Source: Streptosporangiaceae bacterium
GTDB taxonomy: Bacteria; Actinomycetota; Actinomycetes; Streptosporangiales; Streptosporangiaceae
DNA: 54,522 nt
Direction of reading: 5' to 3'
NCBI GenBank assembly: GCA_025964715.1
Contig: JAOPYH010000521.1
Coordinates: forward strand, 1 to 54,522
Shown here: one piece after another, positions 11,337 through 19,773 of the stretch
Numbering within the stretch: the stretch's first letter is position 1
Layout of the letters: every line of letters starts with the position of its first letter
The notes under the pieces: generated by a model
The model's input: only the letters and a program-made list of their open reading frames with translations
Told to the model about the DNA's origin: nothing
Databases searched by the model: none
Made by a program: the position numbers and the translations under genes

Positions 11337-12101
11337 ATGGCGGACACGGACACGACGGCGGGCATCACGCGGCCGGAGGCTTCCGGCCGGCCGGCGCGCG
11401 CGCTGACGTTGGCCCGGCGGCTGCCCCGGCGCTGGAAGGCCGTGGGAATGGCGCTCGTGGTCGCCGGCGTGCTCGGCACGGCCGCCTGGGTCCTGCTGGG
11501 CTCCCGGCTGCTGGTCGTGCGTCACGTCGAGGTGACCGGCGTGAAGCTCATCCCCCGTGACCGCGTCGTCGCCGTCGCCCGGGTGCCGCTCGGAACCCCG
11601 ATGGTGCGGCTCCACACCGGAGCCGTCGGCGCGCGGGTGGCCGGCCTCCAGGAGGTCGAATCGGTACGGGTGCAACGGCGCTGGCCGGCGACCGTGCGGC
11701 TCGCCGTGACCGAACGGGTCCCGCTGGTCGTGGTGGGACGGGGAAACAGGTACTACCAGATGGACCGGGACGGCGTGATCGTGATCACCACGTCCCGGCG
11801 GCCCCCGGGGCTCCCGGCAATGGTCGTCGCCAACCCGAGCCCGGCCGATCCGGCGACCGCGGCGGCTCTGAAGGTCCGCGGCGCTCTCCCGCCGAGGTTC
11901 GCGCGGAGGCTGGCCTCGATCGAGGCCGGCAGCCCCGAGGCGGTGACGCTGCGGTTCAAGGCCGGGATGACGGTGGTCTGGGGCGCGGCGGAGCGGGCCG
12001 GGGAGAAGATCCGGCTGATCGACGCGCTCCTGGCGACACAGGCAGGCCGCTCCGCCCGTAAGATCGACATCAGTTCTCCCGAGGTGGTGACCACGCGATG
12101 A
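11337..12101 (+). CDS. ftsQ: Cell division protein FtsQ (DivIB)
   Basis: Bitopic divisome scaffold that links FtsW/FtsI to the FtsB/FtsL-type partners outside the membrane. A basic cytoplasmic tail of about 35 residues precedes one membrane segment (about 36-56). An extracytoplasmic POTRA domain follows (VRHVEVTG through the RRWPATVRLAVTER stretch), then a beta domain. The ATG at 11337 was chosen because it gives the usual N-terminus (254 aa); a GTG directly before it (11334) or an upstream TTG (11256) are alternatives with no better binding site. Confidence 0.9.
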   Translation: MADTDTTAGITRPEASGRPARALTLARRLPRRWKAVGMALVVAGVLGTAAWVLLGSRLLVVRHVEVTGVKLIPRDRVVAVARVPLGTPMVRLHTGAVGARVAGLQEVESVRVQRRWPATVRLAVTERVPLVVVGRGNRYYQMDRDGVIVITTSRRPPGLPAMVVANPSPADPATAAALKVRGALPPRFARRLASIEAGSPEAVTLRFKAGMTVVWGAAERAGEKIRLIDALLATQAGRSARKIDISSPEVVTTR

Positions 12102-12252
12102 GAGACACGCGCTCGGCACCCGGGGTGCGGGACGCGGGCCCTCGGATGCGAGACCCTTGGCATCGCGTCACCGTGCTCGGCCACCGGGAGATTCATCAAC
12201 CGGGGCAACCCGGACCCACCGCGACACGCCGGTTCAGTTCGTGCCGGGTTAG

Positions 12253-12282
12253 TTGACCCTGGAGGTTGGGCGCACCTACTGT
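12253..12282 (+). promoter_or_regulatory. Probable ftsZ promoter (TTGACC-18-TACTGT)
   Basis: TTGACC at 12253-12258 and TACTGT at 12277-12282 are separated by 18 bp, a good housekeeping-type promoter inside the 353-bp ftsQ-ftsZ gap. The predicted start lies near 12289. It gives ftsZ its own transcription, as is known in Streptomyces. Apart from this promoter and the element just downstream, I see no gene in 12102-12454. Confidence 0.6.
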
Positions 12283-12299
12283 CCGTATCAGCCCTCAGG

Positions 12300-12338
12300 T
12301 TGACATAACTCTAAGCTTCAACTTGAGGGTCAGGGTTC
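12300..12338 (+). promoter_or_regulatory. AT-rich element in the ftsZ 5' leader
   Basis: Just downstream of the predicted promoter lies a low-GC block that begins TTGACATAACTC and continues through TCAACTTGAGGGT and AGGGTTC. It holds a second -35-like TTGACA (12300-12305) and a small symmetric TCAA-C-TTGA (12318-12326). From memory, similar sequences precede ftsZ in other actinobacteria, which would make this a conserved second promoter or leader element. That could not be checked here. Confidence 0.4.
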
Positions 12339-12454
12339 GGAGCGGCGCGGGCCGCACGGACCACCAGAAAAGACCAGGTCAGCAACACCGCGGCGGCACC
12401 GGTTCACAGACCGGTCCGGCCGGTTCGATAGAGCGAGCGGAAAGGCCCCTCGTC

Positions 12455-13768
12455 GTGGCAGCACCGCAGAATTACCTCGCGGTCATCAAAGTGGTCGGCA
12501 TCGGTGGCGGCGGAGTCAATGCCGTCAACCGGATGATCGAAGAGGGTCTCAAGGGCGTCGAGTTCATCGCGATCAACACGGATGCCCAGGCGCTGCTGAT
12601 GAGTGACGCCGACGTGAAGCTCGATGTCGGCCGCGAGCTCACCCGCGGACTGGGGGCCGGCGCGAATCCGGACGTGGGCCGCAAGGCCGCCGAGGACCAC
12701 CGCGAGGAGATCGAGGAGGTCCTCAAGGGCGCCGACATGGTCTTCGTCACCGCGGGCGAGGGCGGTGGCACCGGCACCGGCGGTGCACCGGTGGTGGCCA
12801 ACATCGCACGCTCGCTCGGCGCGCTCACCATCGGTGTCGTGACCCGGCCCTTCAGCTTCGAGGGCAAGCGGCGGGCGATGCAGGCCGAGGCCGGCATCGA
12901 GACCCTCCGCGACGAGGTGGACACCCTCATCGTCATCCCCAACGACCGGTTGCTGTCGATCTCCGACCGCCAGGTCAGCGTGCTGGACGCCTTCAAGGCC
13001 GCAGACCAGGTGCTCCTGTCCGGTGTCCAGGGCATCACCGACCTCATCACGACACCGGGTCTGATCAACCTCGACTTCGCCGACGTGAAGTCCGTCATGT
13101 CCGGCGCCGGCTCGGCACTCATGGGCATCGGCTCGGCCCGCGGCGACGACCGCTCGGTGGCCGCGGCCGAGATGGCCATCTCCAGCCCGCTGCTCGAGGC
13201 GAGCATCGACGGTGCTCATGGCGTGCTGCTGTCCATCTCCGGTGGTTCGGACCTCGGTCTCTTCGAGATCAACGAGGCCGCCCAGCTCGTCTCCAACTCG
13301 GCCGCGACGGACGCCAACATCATCTTCGGCGCCGTCATCGACGACGCGCTCGGCGACGAGGTCCGGGTGACGGTCATCGCCGCCGGCTTCGACGAGGGCA
13401 GCCCGTCCAAACCGGCGCCCCTGCCGGCCGTACAGAGCCAGCGGGCCGGGCAGGCCGCCCGGCCGACCTCGCCGTCGCCCGTGCCGCAGCCCGCCTCACC
13501 GGAGACCGTGCCGCCCGTGATCAGCGAGCCGGTCGGGGTGCGGGGGAGCGAGGACGCGCCGGCAGACCAGCTCTCGTCCGAGCGACACAGTCCGCCGGGC
13601 CACGACCCGGATGATCGGGACGAGCCGCAGGACGCCGCGCGCCCTAAGGTGCCGCGGCCGGCCACCGAGCCGTCCGCGGCGAGCGTCACCGCAAGCGAGT
13701 CCGTCCGGCGCCGTCCGGTCGTGTTCGACGAGGATGACGACCTCGACGTACCCGATTTCCTCAAGTAG
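12455..13768 (+). CDS. ftsZ: Cell division GTPase FtsZ
   Basis: Tubulin-like GTPase that assembles the Z ring. The tubulin signature GGGTGTG is at residues 103-109, and [11 protein letters not shown] and [11 protein letters not shown] are near the N-terminus. After the polymerisation core comes a disordered Pro/Ser-rich linker of roughly 100 residues, then the acidic tail [11 protein letters not shown], the peptide that binds SepF and FtsW in actinobacteria. The GTG start is set by GGAAAGG upstream and by the conserved VAAPQNYLA beginning. 437 residues. Its stop shares one base with the next gene. Confidence 0.97.
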   Translation: MAAPQNYLAVIKVVGIGGGGVNAVNRMIEEGLKGVEFIAINTDAQALLMSDADVKLDVGRELTRGLGAGANPDVGRKAAEDHREEIEEVLKGADMVFVTAGEGGGTGTGGAPVVANIARSLGALTIGVVTRPFSFEGKRRAMQAEAGIETLRDEVDTLIVIPNDRLLSISDRQVSVLDAFKAADQVLLSGVQGITDLITTPGLINLDFADVKSVMSGAGSALMGIGSARGDDRSVAAAEMAISSPLLEASIDGAHGVLLSISGGSDLGLFEINEAAQLVSNSAATDANIIFGAVIDDALGDEVRVTVIAAGFDEGSPSKPAPLPAVQSQRAGQAARPTSPSPVPQPASPETVPPVISEPVGVRGSEDAPADQLSSERHSPPGHDPDDRDEPQDAARPKVPRPATEPSAASVTASESVRRRPVVFDEDDDLDVPDFLK

Positions 13769-14511
13769 TGGTCGGGTTCGTCGAGCTCGGTGAGGGCATC
13801 GGAGCGGCCTTCACCGACCGCGCGGGCGGCGCGAGCGCCGCGCCGTACGACTCGCTCAATCTCGGAGGCGCGGTCGGCGACGAGCCGGAGACAGTGCGCC
13901 GCAACCGGGAGCTCGCCGGCAAGGCGCTGGACATCGATCCCGGCCGCACGGTCTGGATGCGTCAGGTGCACGGCGCGGAGGTGGCTTTCGTCACCGGCCC
14001 TTCGCCTGCCCGGCCGCGGCGGCCGGAGCCACCGGGGGTCGACGCGATCGTGACGACCGAACCGGCGCTGGCGCTCGCCGTGCTCGTCGCGGACTGTGCG
14101 CCCGTCCTCATCGCCGATCCGGTCGCCCGGGTCGTGGGCGCGGCGCACTCGGGACGCCCGGGCACGGCCGCGGGAGTCGTGCCCGCCCTGGTCGAGGCGA
14201 TGTGCGAGCGCGGTGCCTCGCCGGATCGGCTCCGCGCCATGATCGGACCCGCCGTGTGCGGCGACTGCTACGAGGTCCCCACCGGGCTCCGCGACACGGT
14301 GGCCGCGGTCGTACCCGAGGCCTACGCCACCACCCGCGCGGGGACGCCCGGACTCGACATCCGCGCGGGGATCACGGCTCAGCTGCGCCGCGCCGGGGTC
14401 GCCGACGTCAGGCGAGACCCGCGGTGCACTATGGAGACGGCGGCGCTCTACTCCTACCGGCGAGAGGGCCGGACCGGGAGGTTCGCCGGCTACATCTGGC
14501 TCCGGCCGTGA
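13768..14511 (+). CDS. pgeF: Polyphenol oxidase (laccase)-domain protein, PgeF/YlmD family
   Basis: Member of the YfiH/YlmD family, now viewed as purine nucleoside phosphorylase/deaminase-type enzymes; in E. coli PgeF is linked to peptidoglycan precursor editing. Visible signatures are RQVHGAEV, VADCAPVLIADP with the conserved Cys, and AAHSGRPGTAAG with the conserved His. The GTG start uses the last base of the ftsZ stop codon, so the gene is translationally coupled to ftsZ. It is the usual gene after ftsZ in actinobacteria. 247 residues, normal length. Confidence 0.88.
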   Translation: MVGFVELGEGIGAAFTDRAGGASAAPYDSLNLGGAVGDEPETVRRNRELAGKALDIDPGRTVWMRQVHGAEVAFVTGPSPARPRRPEPPGVDAIVTTEPALALAVLVADCAPVLIADPVARVVGAAHSGRPGTAAGVVPALVEAMCERGASPDRLRAMIGPAVCGDCYEVPTGLRDTVAAVVPEAYATTRAGTPGLDIRAGITAQLRRAGVADVRRDPRCTMETAALYSYRREGRTGRFAGYIWLRP

Positions 14512-14560
14512 TCCCGTGCCGCCGTCACGCGCCGAAAAGGGCGTCGAGCGGAACGAGGCG

Positions 14561-15331
14561 ATGAAGGCGAACGAGCGATCGGGCGATGGACCGGGCGGCG
14601 GTGCCGGCGGACCGGGAGCCACCGCCGGGGACCGCGGCCGGGTGGATCGGATAGGCGGAAACCTGACCGCCGTACAGGAGCGGATCGCCGCCGCGTGCGC
14701 CGCCGCGGGACGCGACGCCGGCGAGGTCTCGCTGATCGCGGTCACCAAGACATTCCCCGCCTCGGACGTGCGCTTGCTCGCCGGGCTCGGTGTGACGGAC
14801 GTCGCGGAGAACCGCGACCAGGAGGCCGGTCCGAAGGTGGCCGAATGCGCCGACCTGTCGCTCACGTGGCACTTCGTCGGACAGCTGCAGACGAACAAGG
14901 CCCGGTCGGTGGCCGCCTACGCCGATGTCGTGCACTCCCTGGACAGGCCGAGGCTCGTAACGGCCCTGTCCGTCGCCGCCGCCCGCGCCGGACGCACCCT
15001 CCGCTGCCTGGTCCAGGTCTCACTTGACACCGACGGCACCGGACGGGGCGGTCTGCCCCCGGACCGGGTGACCGCGCTCGCCGACGACATCGCCTCGGCG
15101 GAGGCGCTGGAGCTCGGCGGCGTCATGGGGGTCGCACCGCTCGGCGGCGATCCGCTGGAGGCCTTCGGCCGGCTGGCCGAGACCGCGCGGGCCGTGCGGG
15201 CAGATCATCCGGGCGCTGTGATCATTTCTGCGGGTATGAGCGGAGACCTGGAGCCGGCGATCGAATGTGGTGCGACACACGTGCGTGTCGGTACGGCGTT
15301 GCTCGGCGGCCGACAGGCAATCGTCAGGTAA
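14561..15331 (+). CDS. YggS/PLPBP family pyridoxal phosphate-binding protein
   Basis: Single-domain PLP-binding barrel protein involved in vitamin B6 and amino-acid homeostasis, without a known catalytic reaction. The PLP lysine lies in LIAVTKTFPASDV. WHFVGQLQTNKA, HSLDRPRLV and the phosphate-binding GMSGDLEPAIECG...VRVGTALLG end are family hallmarks. The ATG at 14561 has a weak GGAACGAGG upstream. An in-frame GTG at 14516 would add 15 residues. The first 30 residues are Gly/Pro-rich and probably disordered. Confidence 0.9.
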   Translation: MKANERSGDGPGGGAGGPGATAGDRGRVDRIGGNLTAVQERIAAACAAAGRDAGEVSLIAVTKTFPASDVRLLAGLGVTDVAENRDQEAGPKVAECADLSLTWHFVGQLQTNKARSVAAYADVVHSLDRPRLVTALSVAAARAGRTLRCLVQVSLDTDGTGRGGLPPDRVTALADDIASAEALELGGVMGVAPLGGDPLEAFGRLAETARAVRADHPGAVIISAGMSGDLEPAIECGATHVRVGTALLGGRQAIVR

Positions 15332-15446
15332 TGTCCCCCAAGCGAGCCCTGCTGGTGAAGGCGGAGCTCGCTGATCCAGGCACCAGTCAGTCGACGAGCG
15401 GTCGTCCGCGAAACAGATCTGCAGCCCAGGGGCGACGGAGGGACAT

Positions 15447-15962
15447 ATGGCCAGCGCGATGCGCAAGATGGCGGTCTACCTCGGCCTCGTGGAGGATGAC
15501 CGCTACGATGACTACGACGATTACGATCTCTACGATGACGACGCCACGGAGCGCCGGCGCGCCGGTGAGGAGCCCTCGGGCCAGGCAGGCCGGAACGCCG
15601 ATTCCGCCGACCGCGAGCACGGTCACGCTCCGTCTCCGGTGGAGCGGCGCTCCGTGGCAATCTACGACTCGGGTACCGCGGACCTTGCACGCATCACTAC
15701 GCTGCATCCCAGGACCTACAACGAGGCCAGGACCATCGGGGAGCACTTCCGCGAGGGCACACCGGTGATCATGAACCTGACCGAGATGGTCGACAGCGAC
15801 GCCAAGCGTCTCGTCGACTTCGCGGCAGGTCTGGTATTCGGGCTACATGGGAGCATCGAACGTGTTACGAACAAGGTGTTCCTCTTGTCACCGGCCAATG
15901 TCGAGGTCACTGCGGAGGACAAGGCCCGGATGGCAGAACGAGGATTCTTCAACCAGAGCTGA
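15447..15962 (+). CDS. sepF: Cell division protein SepF
   Basis: Membrane anchor for the Z ring; it binds the FtsZ C-terminal tail. The N-terminus ([14 protein letters not shown]) is an amphipathic membrane-binding helix. A disordered Asp/Tyr-rich linker follows, then the DUF552/SepF globular domain (about 75-165) with [15 protein letters not shown] and [19 protein letters not shown]. The ATG has GGAGGG nine bases upstream. Actinobacteria lack FtsA and ZipA, so SepF is probably the sole tether here. 171 residues. Confidence 0.95.
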   Translation: MASAMRKMAVYLGLVEDDRYDDYDDYDLYDDDATERRRAGEEPSGQAGRNADSADREHGHAPSPVERRSVAIYDSGTADLARITTLHPRTYNEARTIGEHFREGTPVIMNLTEMVDSDAKRLVDFAAGLVFGLHGSIERVTNKVFLLSPANVEVTAEDKARMAERGFFNQS

Positions 15963-15983
15963 CCGCCACATGCGAGAGTGCCC

Positions 15984-16268
15984 GTGACGACTGTTGGAGC
16001 CGTGCTCAGCGCACTGCTGTACCTCTTCCTGCTGTTTCTGCTCGGGAGGCTGGTGCTGGAGACGCTGCAGTCCTTCGCGCGGAGATGGCAACCCACGGGG
16101 GTGGTGCTGGTGTTGGCCGAGGCCACTTATACAGTGACCGACCCGCCGTTGAAGCTGCTCAGACGGTTCATCCCACCCCTGCGCCTGGGAAACGTGGCGT
16201 TGGACCTCAGCTTCATGGTGCTCTTCATTCTGGTCTACATCATGATCATCTTCGTGGAAAGGCTCTGA
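15984..16268 (+). CDS. YggT family membrane protein
   Basis: Small integral membrane protein of the YggT family, with hydrophobic segments near both ends (LSALLYLFLLFLLGRLVLE and LDLSFMVLFILVYIMIIFV) and a basic, amphipathic middle. The function is not established; it always sits between sepF and divIVA in actinobacteria, so a role in division or polar growth is inferred. The GTG at 15984 has GCGAGAG five bases upstream; a GTG at 15978 would add two residues. 94 residues. Confidence 0.85.
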   Translation: MTTVGAVLSALLYLFLLFLLGRLVLETLQSFARRWQPTGVVLVLAEATYTVTDPPLKLLRRFIPPLRLGNVALDLSFMVLFILVYIMIIFVERL

Positions 16269-16316
16269 TCGGATACCGTCCTCGGGACAGACTCCAAGCG
16301 CGCCAAGGAGACGAGC

Positions 16317-17213
16317 ATGCCGCTGACACCCGCCGACGTGCGGAATAAGCAGTTCAGTACCACCCGGCTGAGGCCGGGCTACGACGAAGAAGAGGTCGAC
16401 GCCTTCCTCGACGAGGTCGAGGCGGAGCTGGACCGGCTCATCCAGGAGAACGAGGAGCTGCGCGCCAAGCTCGCCGAGTCCCTGCGGGGCAAGGTTCCGG
16501 CGATGGCGGCCCCGATCGTCGAACCGAAGCCGGACATGTCGCACATGTCCGAAGCTCCACGGCCCGAACCCAAGCCGGAGCCCTCGCTGGGCCTCGGCAT
16601 GGCGCCGCAGAGCAACGAGGACAACATGGACACGGCGGCGCGTGTGCTCGCGCTCGCGCAGCAGACCGCCGACCAGGCGATCGCCGACGCCCGCCGGGAG
16701 GCCGACGAGACCCTCGGCCGTGCCCGTCGTGAGGCGGAGGAGATCCTCGGCAAGGCGCGCCGCCAGGCCGACCAGGTCGTGAGCGAGGCGCGCTCGCGAG
16801 CCGAGTCCCTCGACCGCGACGCCCAGGATCGGCACCGCTCGGTCATGGGCTCCCTCGTGCAGCAGCGTGAGGAGCTTGAGCGTGAGGTCGACAATCTGCG
16901 CGCCTTCGAGCGTGAGTACCGCAGCCGTCTCAAGCTCTACCTCGAGGGGCAACTCCGCGAGCTCGAGGCCGGGGCCAACGAGGTCGGGGTGTTCCAGCCC
17001 GTGGCCGCGTCGAGCGGGCCACAGACCGGACCGCAGAGCGCGATCCAGCATGTGGAACCACGGAACGGGCAGCCCAGTGGCGGTCCCTCCACCGGTCCCA
17101 CGCCCTTCCCGCCGCCGCCTTCCGAGCCGCCGCAGCACATGCAGCACGCCCAGCACACCAGCACGGGCGCCTTCCATGGCGTGGGCGACAACGCTCCGCA
17201 CGAGCGGCGCTGA
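16317..17213 (+). CDS. divIVA: Polar growth and cell division protein DivIVA (Wag31)
   Basis: Coiled-coil scaffold that collects at strongly curved membrane and directs tip growth in actinobacteria. The N-terminal DivIVA domain is clear (MPLTPADVRNKQFSTTRLR, then the YDEEEVDAFLDEVE helix). A Pro-rich linker (about 60-100) and a long charged coiled coil (about 105-220) follow. The tail is Pro/Gly/Gln-rich. AAGGAG at 16305-16310 precedes the ATG. 298 residues. It ends the division run; a hairpin follows at 17262. Confidence 0.95.
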   Translation: MPLTPADVRNKQFSTTRLRPGYDEEEVDAFLDEVEAELDRLIQENEELRAKLAESLRGKVPAMAAPIVEPKPDMSHMSEAPRPEPKPEPSLGLGMAPQSNEDNMDTAARVLALAQQTADQAIADARREADETLGRARREAEEILGKARRQADQVVSEARSRAESLDRDAQDRHRSVMGSLVQQREELEREVDNLRAFEREYRSRLKLYLEGQLRELEAGANEVGVFQPVAASSGPQTGPQSAIQHVEPRNGQPSGGPSTGPTPFPPPPSEPPQHMQHAQHTSTGAFHGVGDNAPHERR

Positions 17214-17261
17214 GATTGCCGGCTCGCCAGGAGTGCGGAACCGTTCGAGGAGCAGACGTCT

Positions 17262-17292
17262 CGGCTGCGCCCATGAGGCGCGCTCACAGCCG
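17262..17292 (+). terminator. Possible terminator hairpin after divIVA
   Basis: CGGCTGCGCC and GGCGC...AGCCG form a two-part stem (10 pairs, with a 6-base bulge on the 3' side) around a 5-base loop. No T tract follows, which is common for high-GC actinobacteria. It lies between divIVA and a -10-like TACGGT (17306-17311) that may serve the next gene. Confidence 0.3.
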
Positions 17293-17407
17293 ATAGGGTC
17301 TGCGCTACGGTTGCGCCGCGGATGCCCGTTGAGGCCATCCCGGCGGCGCTCGTGATCGACGGCGGCTACACCGGGCCGGTTGCTCGGCCTGTAGAGGGAG
17401 AGACCCT

Positions 17408-18868
17408 GTGATCATCCTGAGTGGCGTACTCGTTGTGCTGGCGTTCGCCTTGCTCCTCGCGGGTGTCCTGTTCGGTAATTCGGGCACCGAGGTCGTGGGC
17501 CTGGACGGGCTGACGCTGCTCTACGTCTCGATCGCCATCAGCATCGTTTCCGCCCTGTGCCTTGCCCTCGGGGTGTTCCTGCGCCGCCGGGAGATTTTCG
17601 GCCGGCCGGGCTCCACGCAGGCGAGGACGGCCAAGGGCGCCAAGAAGCGCGGCAAGGTCACCGGCGCCGAAGCGGCGGGTGCGCCTTCGGCAGGGGGCGA
17701 CCCTGGGGCCGAGGACACACTGACCATCCCCGGCCCGCGAGTGGACGTGCCCGGCGACGCGGTCGTTTACGTGGTCCGCGGCCGCAAGAGGTACCACCTC
17801 GACAACTGCCGTCAGCTCATGGGACGGGACAAGGAAGAACTGACCTACGCCGAGGCTCAGGAAGAGGGCTTCAGCCCGTGCACGGCGTGCATGCCTGACA
17901 CCGCACTGGCGGCGCGCGCCGCGGTCTCGGGTGAACACCGGACGTACACGCCGGCGGAGAAGGCCGGCGCTGCGGCCGGGCGGGGCAGATTCGGTCACTC
18001 GGCCAAGGGCGGCCGCGGTGCGGAGCTCGCTCCAGGCACCCGGACCGACGAGTACGAGCGTCCGCAGGGGCTACGCGAGGTCGAGGACCCGTGGAGGAGC
18101 CGGGAGGAGCCGGTGAAGACGGCCGACACGGCGGCCACGGCCCGGTTCGGCACCATCGCTCCGGAGGACGAGGACGACTCACGCTCCTGGGCAGAGCCGC
18201 GCAGCCCGCATGACCCCGGCGCCGAGGACGAGTCCCGCGCCCAGGATGCGTCTCGCAGGGTGGAAGAGCACGGCCCGGAGGCCGAGACCCGTACCGAGGA
18301 AGAGGCGTACACCGAGGACCCTGCGGGCGCTGAGGACGAGATGCGCGCCGAGGCCGACGCGCACACTCGAGACGACGCGCGCACCCGGGACGACTCGCCC
18401 GCCGAGGACGCCGGGTGGAACGCCGGAGACCCGTCGGACGGATCCGAGACCGAGGTGCGACGGCGGCAAGAGGTGGAGCCCGCCGACGGCGCCTCCGGTC
18501 ACACCGTCGACGACCACGACGGGGGCACCCCTCTGGCCACGGCTCCCGATCCCGACGCGTGGGTCCCGGGCGAGGACGGACCCGGTGACCAGTTTGAGGA
18601 CGAGTCCGACGAAGACCGGACGCAAGAGCGGCCGTCGCGCGAGGCACCGGAGTCCGACGAGGAGCCCGGCGAGGAGCCCGACGACGACCGCACGCAGGTG
18701 CGCATACTCAGCGGGACCAAGCGCTATCACCGGTCCGGGTGCGCGCTCATCGAGGACATCGGGGACGAGGCCGAAGACCTGGAGACGCTGACCCGCTCGG
18801 AGGCGGCCGCCCGTGGCTGCACACCGTGCCTGGTCTGCCGCCCCGACAGTGAGGACGCCCGCGCCTGA
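17408..18868 (+). CDS. Uncharacterised membrane protein with two Cys/His (putative zinc) modules and a long acidic linker
   Basis: I do not recognise a named family. Two membrane segments (about 2-22 and 36-58) are followed by a basic stretch and a first module: KRYH (His130), C134, then ELTYAEA and SPCTACMPD (C158, C161). About 275 residues of Glu/Asp/Arg/Ala/Thr-rich, probably disordered linker follow. A second copy of the module ends the protein: KRYH (His441), C445, then TRSEAAARGCTPCLVCRPD (C474, C477). The HxxxC...CxxC pattern with an [S/T]xxEA helix resembles small metal-binding modules such as the Ada-type zinc site, so metal or DNA binding is possible but unproven. GAGGGAGAG precedes the GTG. 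486 residues. Confidence 0.8.
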   Translation: MIILSGVLVVLAFALLLAGVLFGNSGTEVVGLDGLTLLYVSIAISIVSALCLALGVFLRRREIFGRPGSTQARTAKGAKKRGKVTGAEAAGAPSAGGDPGAEDTLTIPGPRVDVPGDAVVYVVRGRKRYHLDNCRQLMGRDKEELTYAEAQEEGFSPCTACMPDTALAARAAVSGEHRTYTPAEKAGAAAGRGRFGHSAKGGRGAELAPGTRTDEYERPQGLREVEDPWRSREEPVKTADTAATARFGTIAPEDEDDSRSWAEPRSPHDPGAEDESRAQDASRRVEEHGPEAETRTEEEAYTEDPAGAEDEMRAEADAHTRDDARTRDDSPAEDAGWNAGDPSDGSETEVRRRQEVEPADGASGHTVDDHDGGTPLATAPDPDAWVPGEDGPGDQFEDESDEDRTQERPSREAPESDEEPGEEPDDDRTQVRILSGTKRYHRSGCALIEDIGDEAEDLETLTRSEAAARGCTPCLVCRPDSEDARA

Positions 18869-18887
18869 CGGCCGGTGCTCGCGGCCG
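18869..18887. terminator. Hairpin between convergent genes
   Basis: CGGCCG, a 7-base loop and CGGCCG again form a 6-bp stem in the 38-bp gap between two convergent genes. It could serve both strands. There is no T tract. Confidence 0.35.
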
Positions 18888-18906
18888 GGGCGGCGCGGCG
18901 GCAGAA

Positions 18907-19629
18907 CTAGCCGAGATCCCGTCCCCGGCCGCGCCGCAGCCGCCGCCGATCCCTGCGCATTCCCCGCCGTCGCAGCTCGTGGTGGAGCGGGTCCCCGGCG
19001 GCCGTGCCCTCCCGTTTGACGCTGACGCCGCCGAACACGTTGAGTCCGGTCAGCCGGATCACGGGTGCGTCCGGGTCCTCGGGATCGTCATGGGGAAGTG
19101 AGTTCCCGCCGAGGACGGCCACCGCGGAGTCGATCACCCGGACGCCCGGTGGGACCTTGACGTCGACACCGCCGAAGACGCAGGTGACGTTGACCGTCAC
19201 CTCGCGCTGAGAGAGCACGGCCCGCCGGAAGTCGAGTTCCACGCCACCGAAGACGGCTAGCACGTTCGTATGCGGCTCCACCAACCAGCGCCCCTTGCGC
19301 TCGGCGCCACCGAAGATGGCGACGACGGACGTCGCCTCGCGGCTGGGCGCGGGCAGACCGGCGTCCTTGCGGACCGGGATCCCGGCTGCCGGCGCGTGAG
19401 AGGGGCCGAGGCCCTCGCCCGGGAGATCCGAGACGATGGGTGCGAGCTCGGCGTAGGTCCTGGCGCCGTATACCTGGTCGATCCGCTCCGAGTGCTCCTC
19501 GGGAGTGAGCCGGCCCTCGGCCAGGGCTTCGCGCAGACGATCCGCCACCCGGTCGCGGTCGGCGTCCGAAGCACGCATCGGGGCCGGGCCGGGCTCATCA
19601 CTCTGGCGCGAGTTGTCAGGAAGGTCCAC
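18907..19629 (-). CDS. DUF1707 protein with a LiaF-like C-terminal domain
   Basis: Residues about 20-70 (ASDADRDRVADRLREALAEGRL, then EEHSERIDQVY) are a DUF1707 domain, common in actinobacteria. The C-terminal half holds repeated FGG turns (VVAIFGGAER, LAVFGGVELDFR, TCVFGGVDVKVP, LNVFGGVSVKR), the beta-helical pattern of LiaF-like, cell-wall-stress DUF2154 domains. No membrane segment is seen, so it is probably cytoplasmic or peripheral. The GTG at 19629 is supported by a leaderless promoter directly upstream; ATG at 19578 is the alternative. 240 residues. The role is not known; regulation of envelope stress is inferred from the domain only. Confidence 0.82.
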   Translation of the reverse strand: MDLPDNSRQSDEPGPAPMRASDADRDRVADRLREALAEGRLTPEEHSERIDQVYGARTYAELAPIVSDLPGEGLGPSHAPAAGIPVRKDAGLPAPSREATSVVAIFGGAERKGRWLVEPHTNVLAVFGGVELDFRRAVLSQREVTVNVTCVFGGVDVKVPPGVRVIDSAVAVLGGNSLPHDDPEDPDAPVIRLTGLNVFGGVSVKREGTAAGDPLHHELRRRGMRRDRRRLRRGRGRDLG

Positions 19630-19635
19630 ACGCGC

Positions 19636-19664
19636 ATCATTCCGCACACGATGTGTCTCGACAA
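19636..19664 (-). promoter_or_regulatory. Leaderless promoter of the DUF1707 gene (TTGTCG-17-AATGAT)
   Basis: Reading the minus strand, TTGTCG (19664-19659), a 17-bp spacer and AATGAT (19641-19636) lie six bases before the GTG at 19629. Spacing and position fit a leaderless transcript that starts at the GTG. Confidence 0.55.
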
Positions 19665-19712
19665 AGACCGACACCTGCCCGATCTCCTACCCCTGTGCGC
19701 CCGGGCCGGGCA

Positions 19713-19755
19713 CGACCGCACGATCACGATCTCCGGAGTCGTGATCGCGCGGTCG
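19713..19755 (-). terminator. Strong terminator hairpin after ileS
   Basis: A 17-bp stem with one G-U pair (arm CGACCGCGCGATCACGA on the minus strand) closes a 9-base loop, 19 bases after the ileS stop. It is the longest hairpin I found in the window. No T tract follows, so termination would depend on the hairpin alone. Confidence 0.7.
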
Positions 19756-19773
19756 TTCGGGCCGGATGGGGCC

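Noticed and set aside
18000..18680. GAC/GAG-rich repetitive stretch as a tandem DNA repeat
   Set aside because: It encodes the acidic linker of the membrane protein; the unit is irregular and explained by amino-acid composition.
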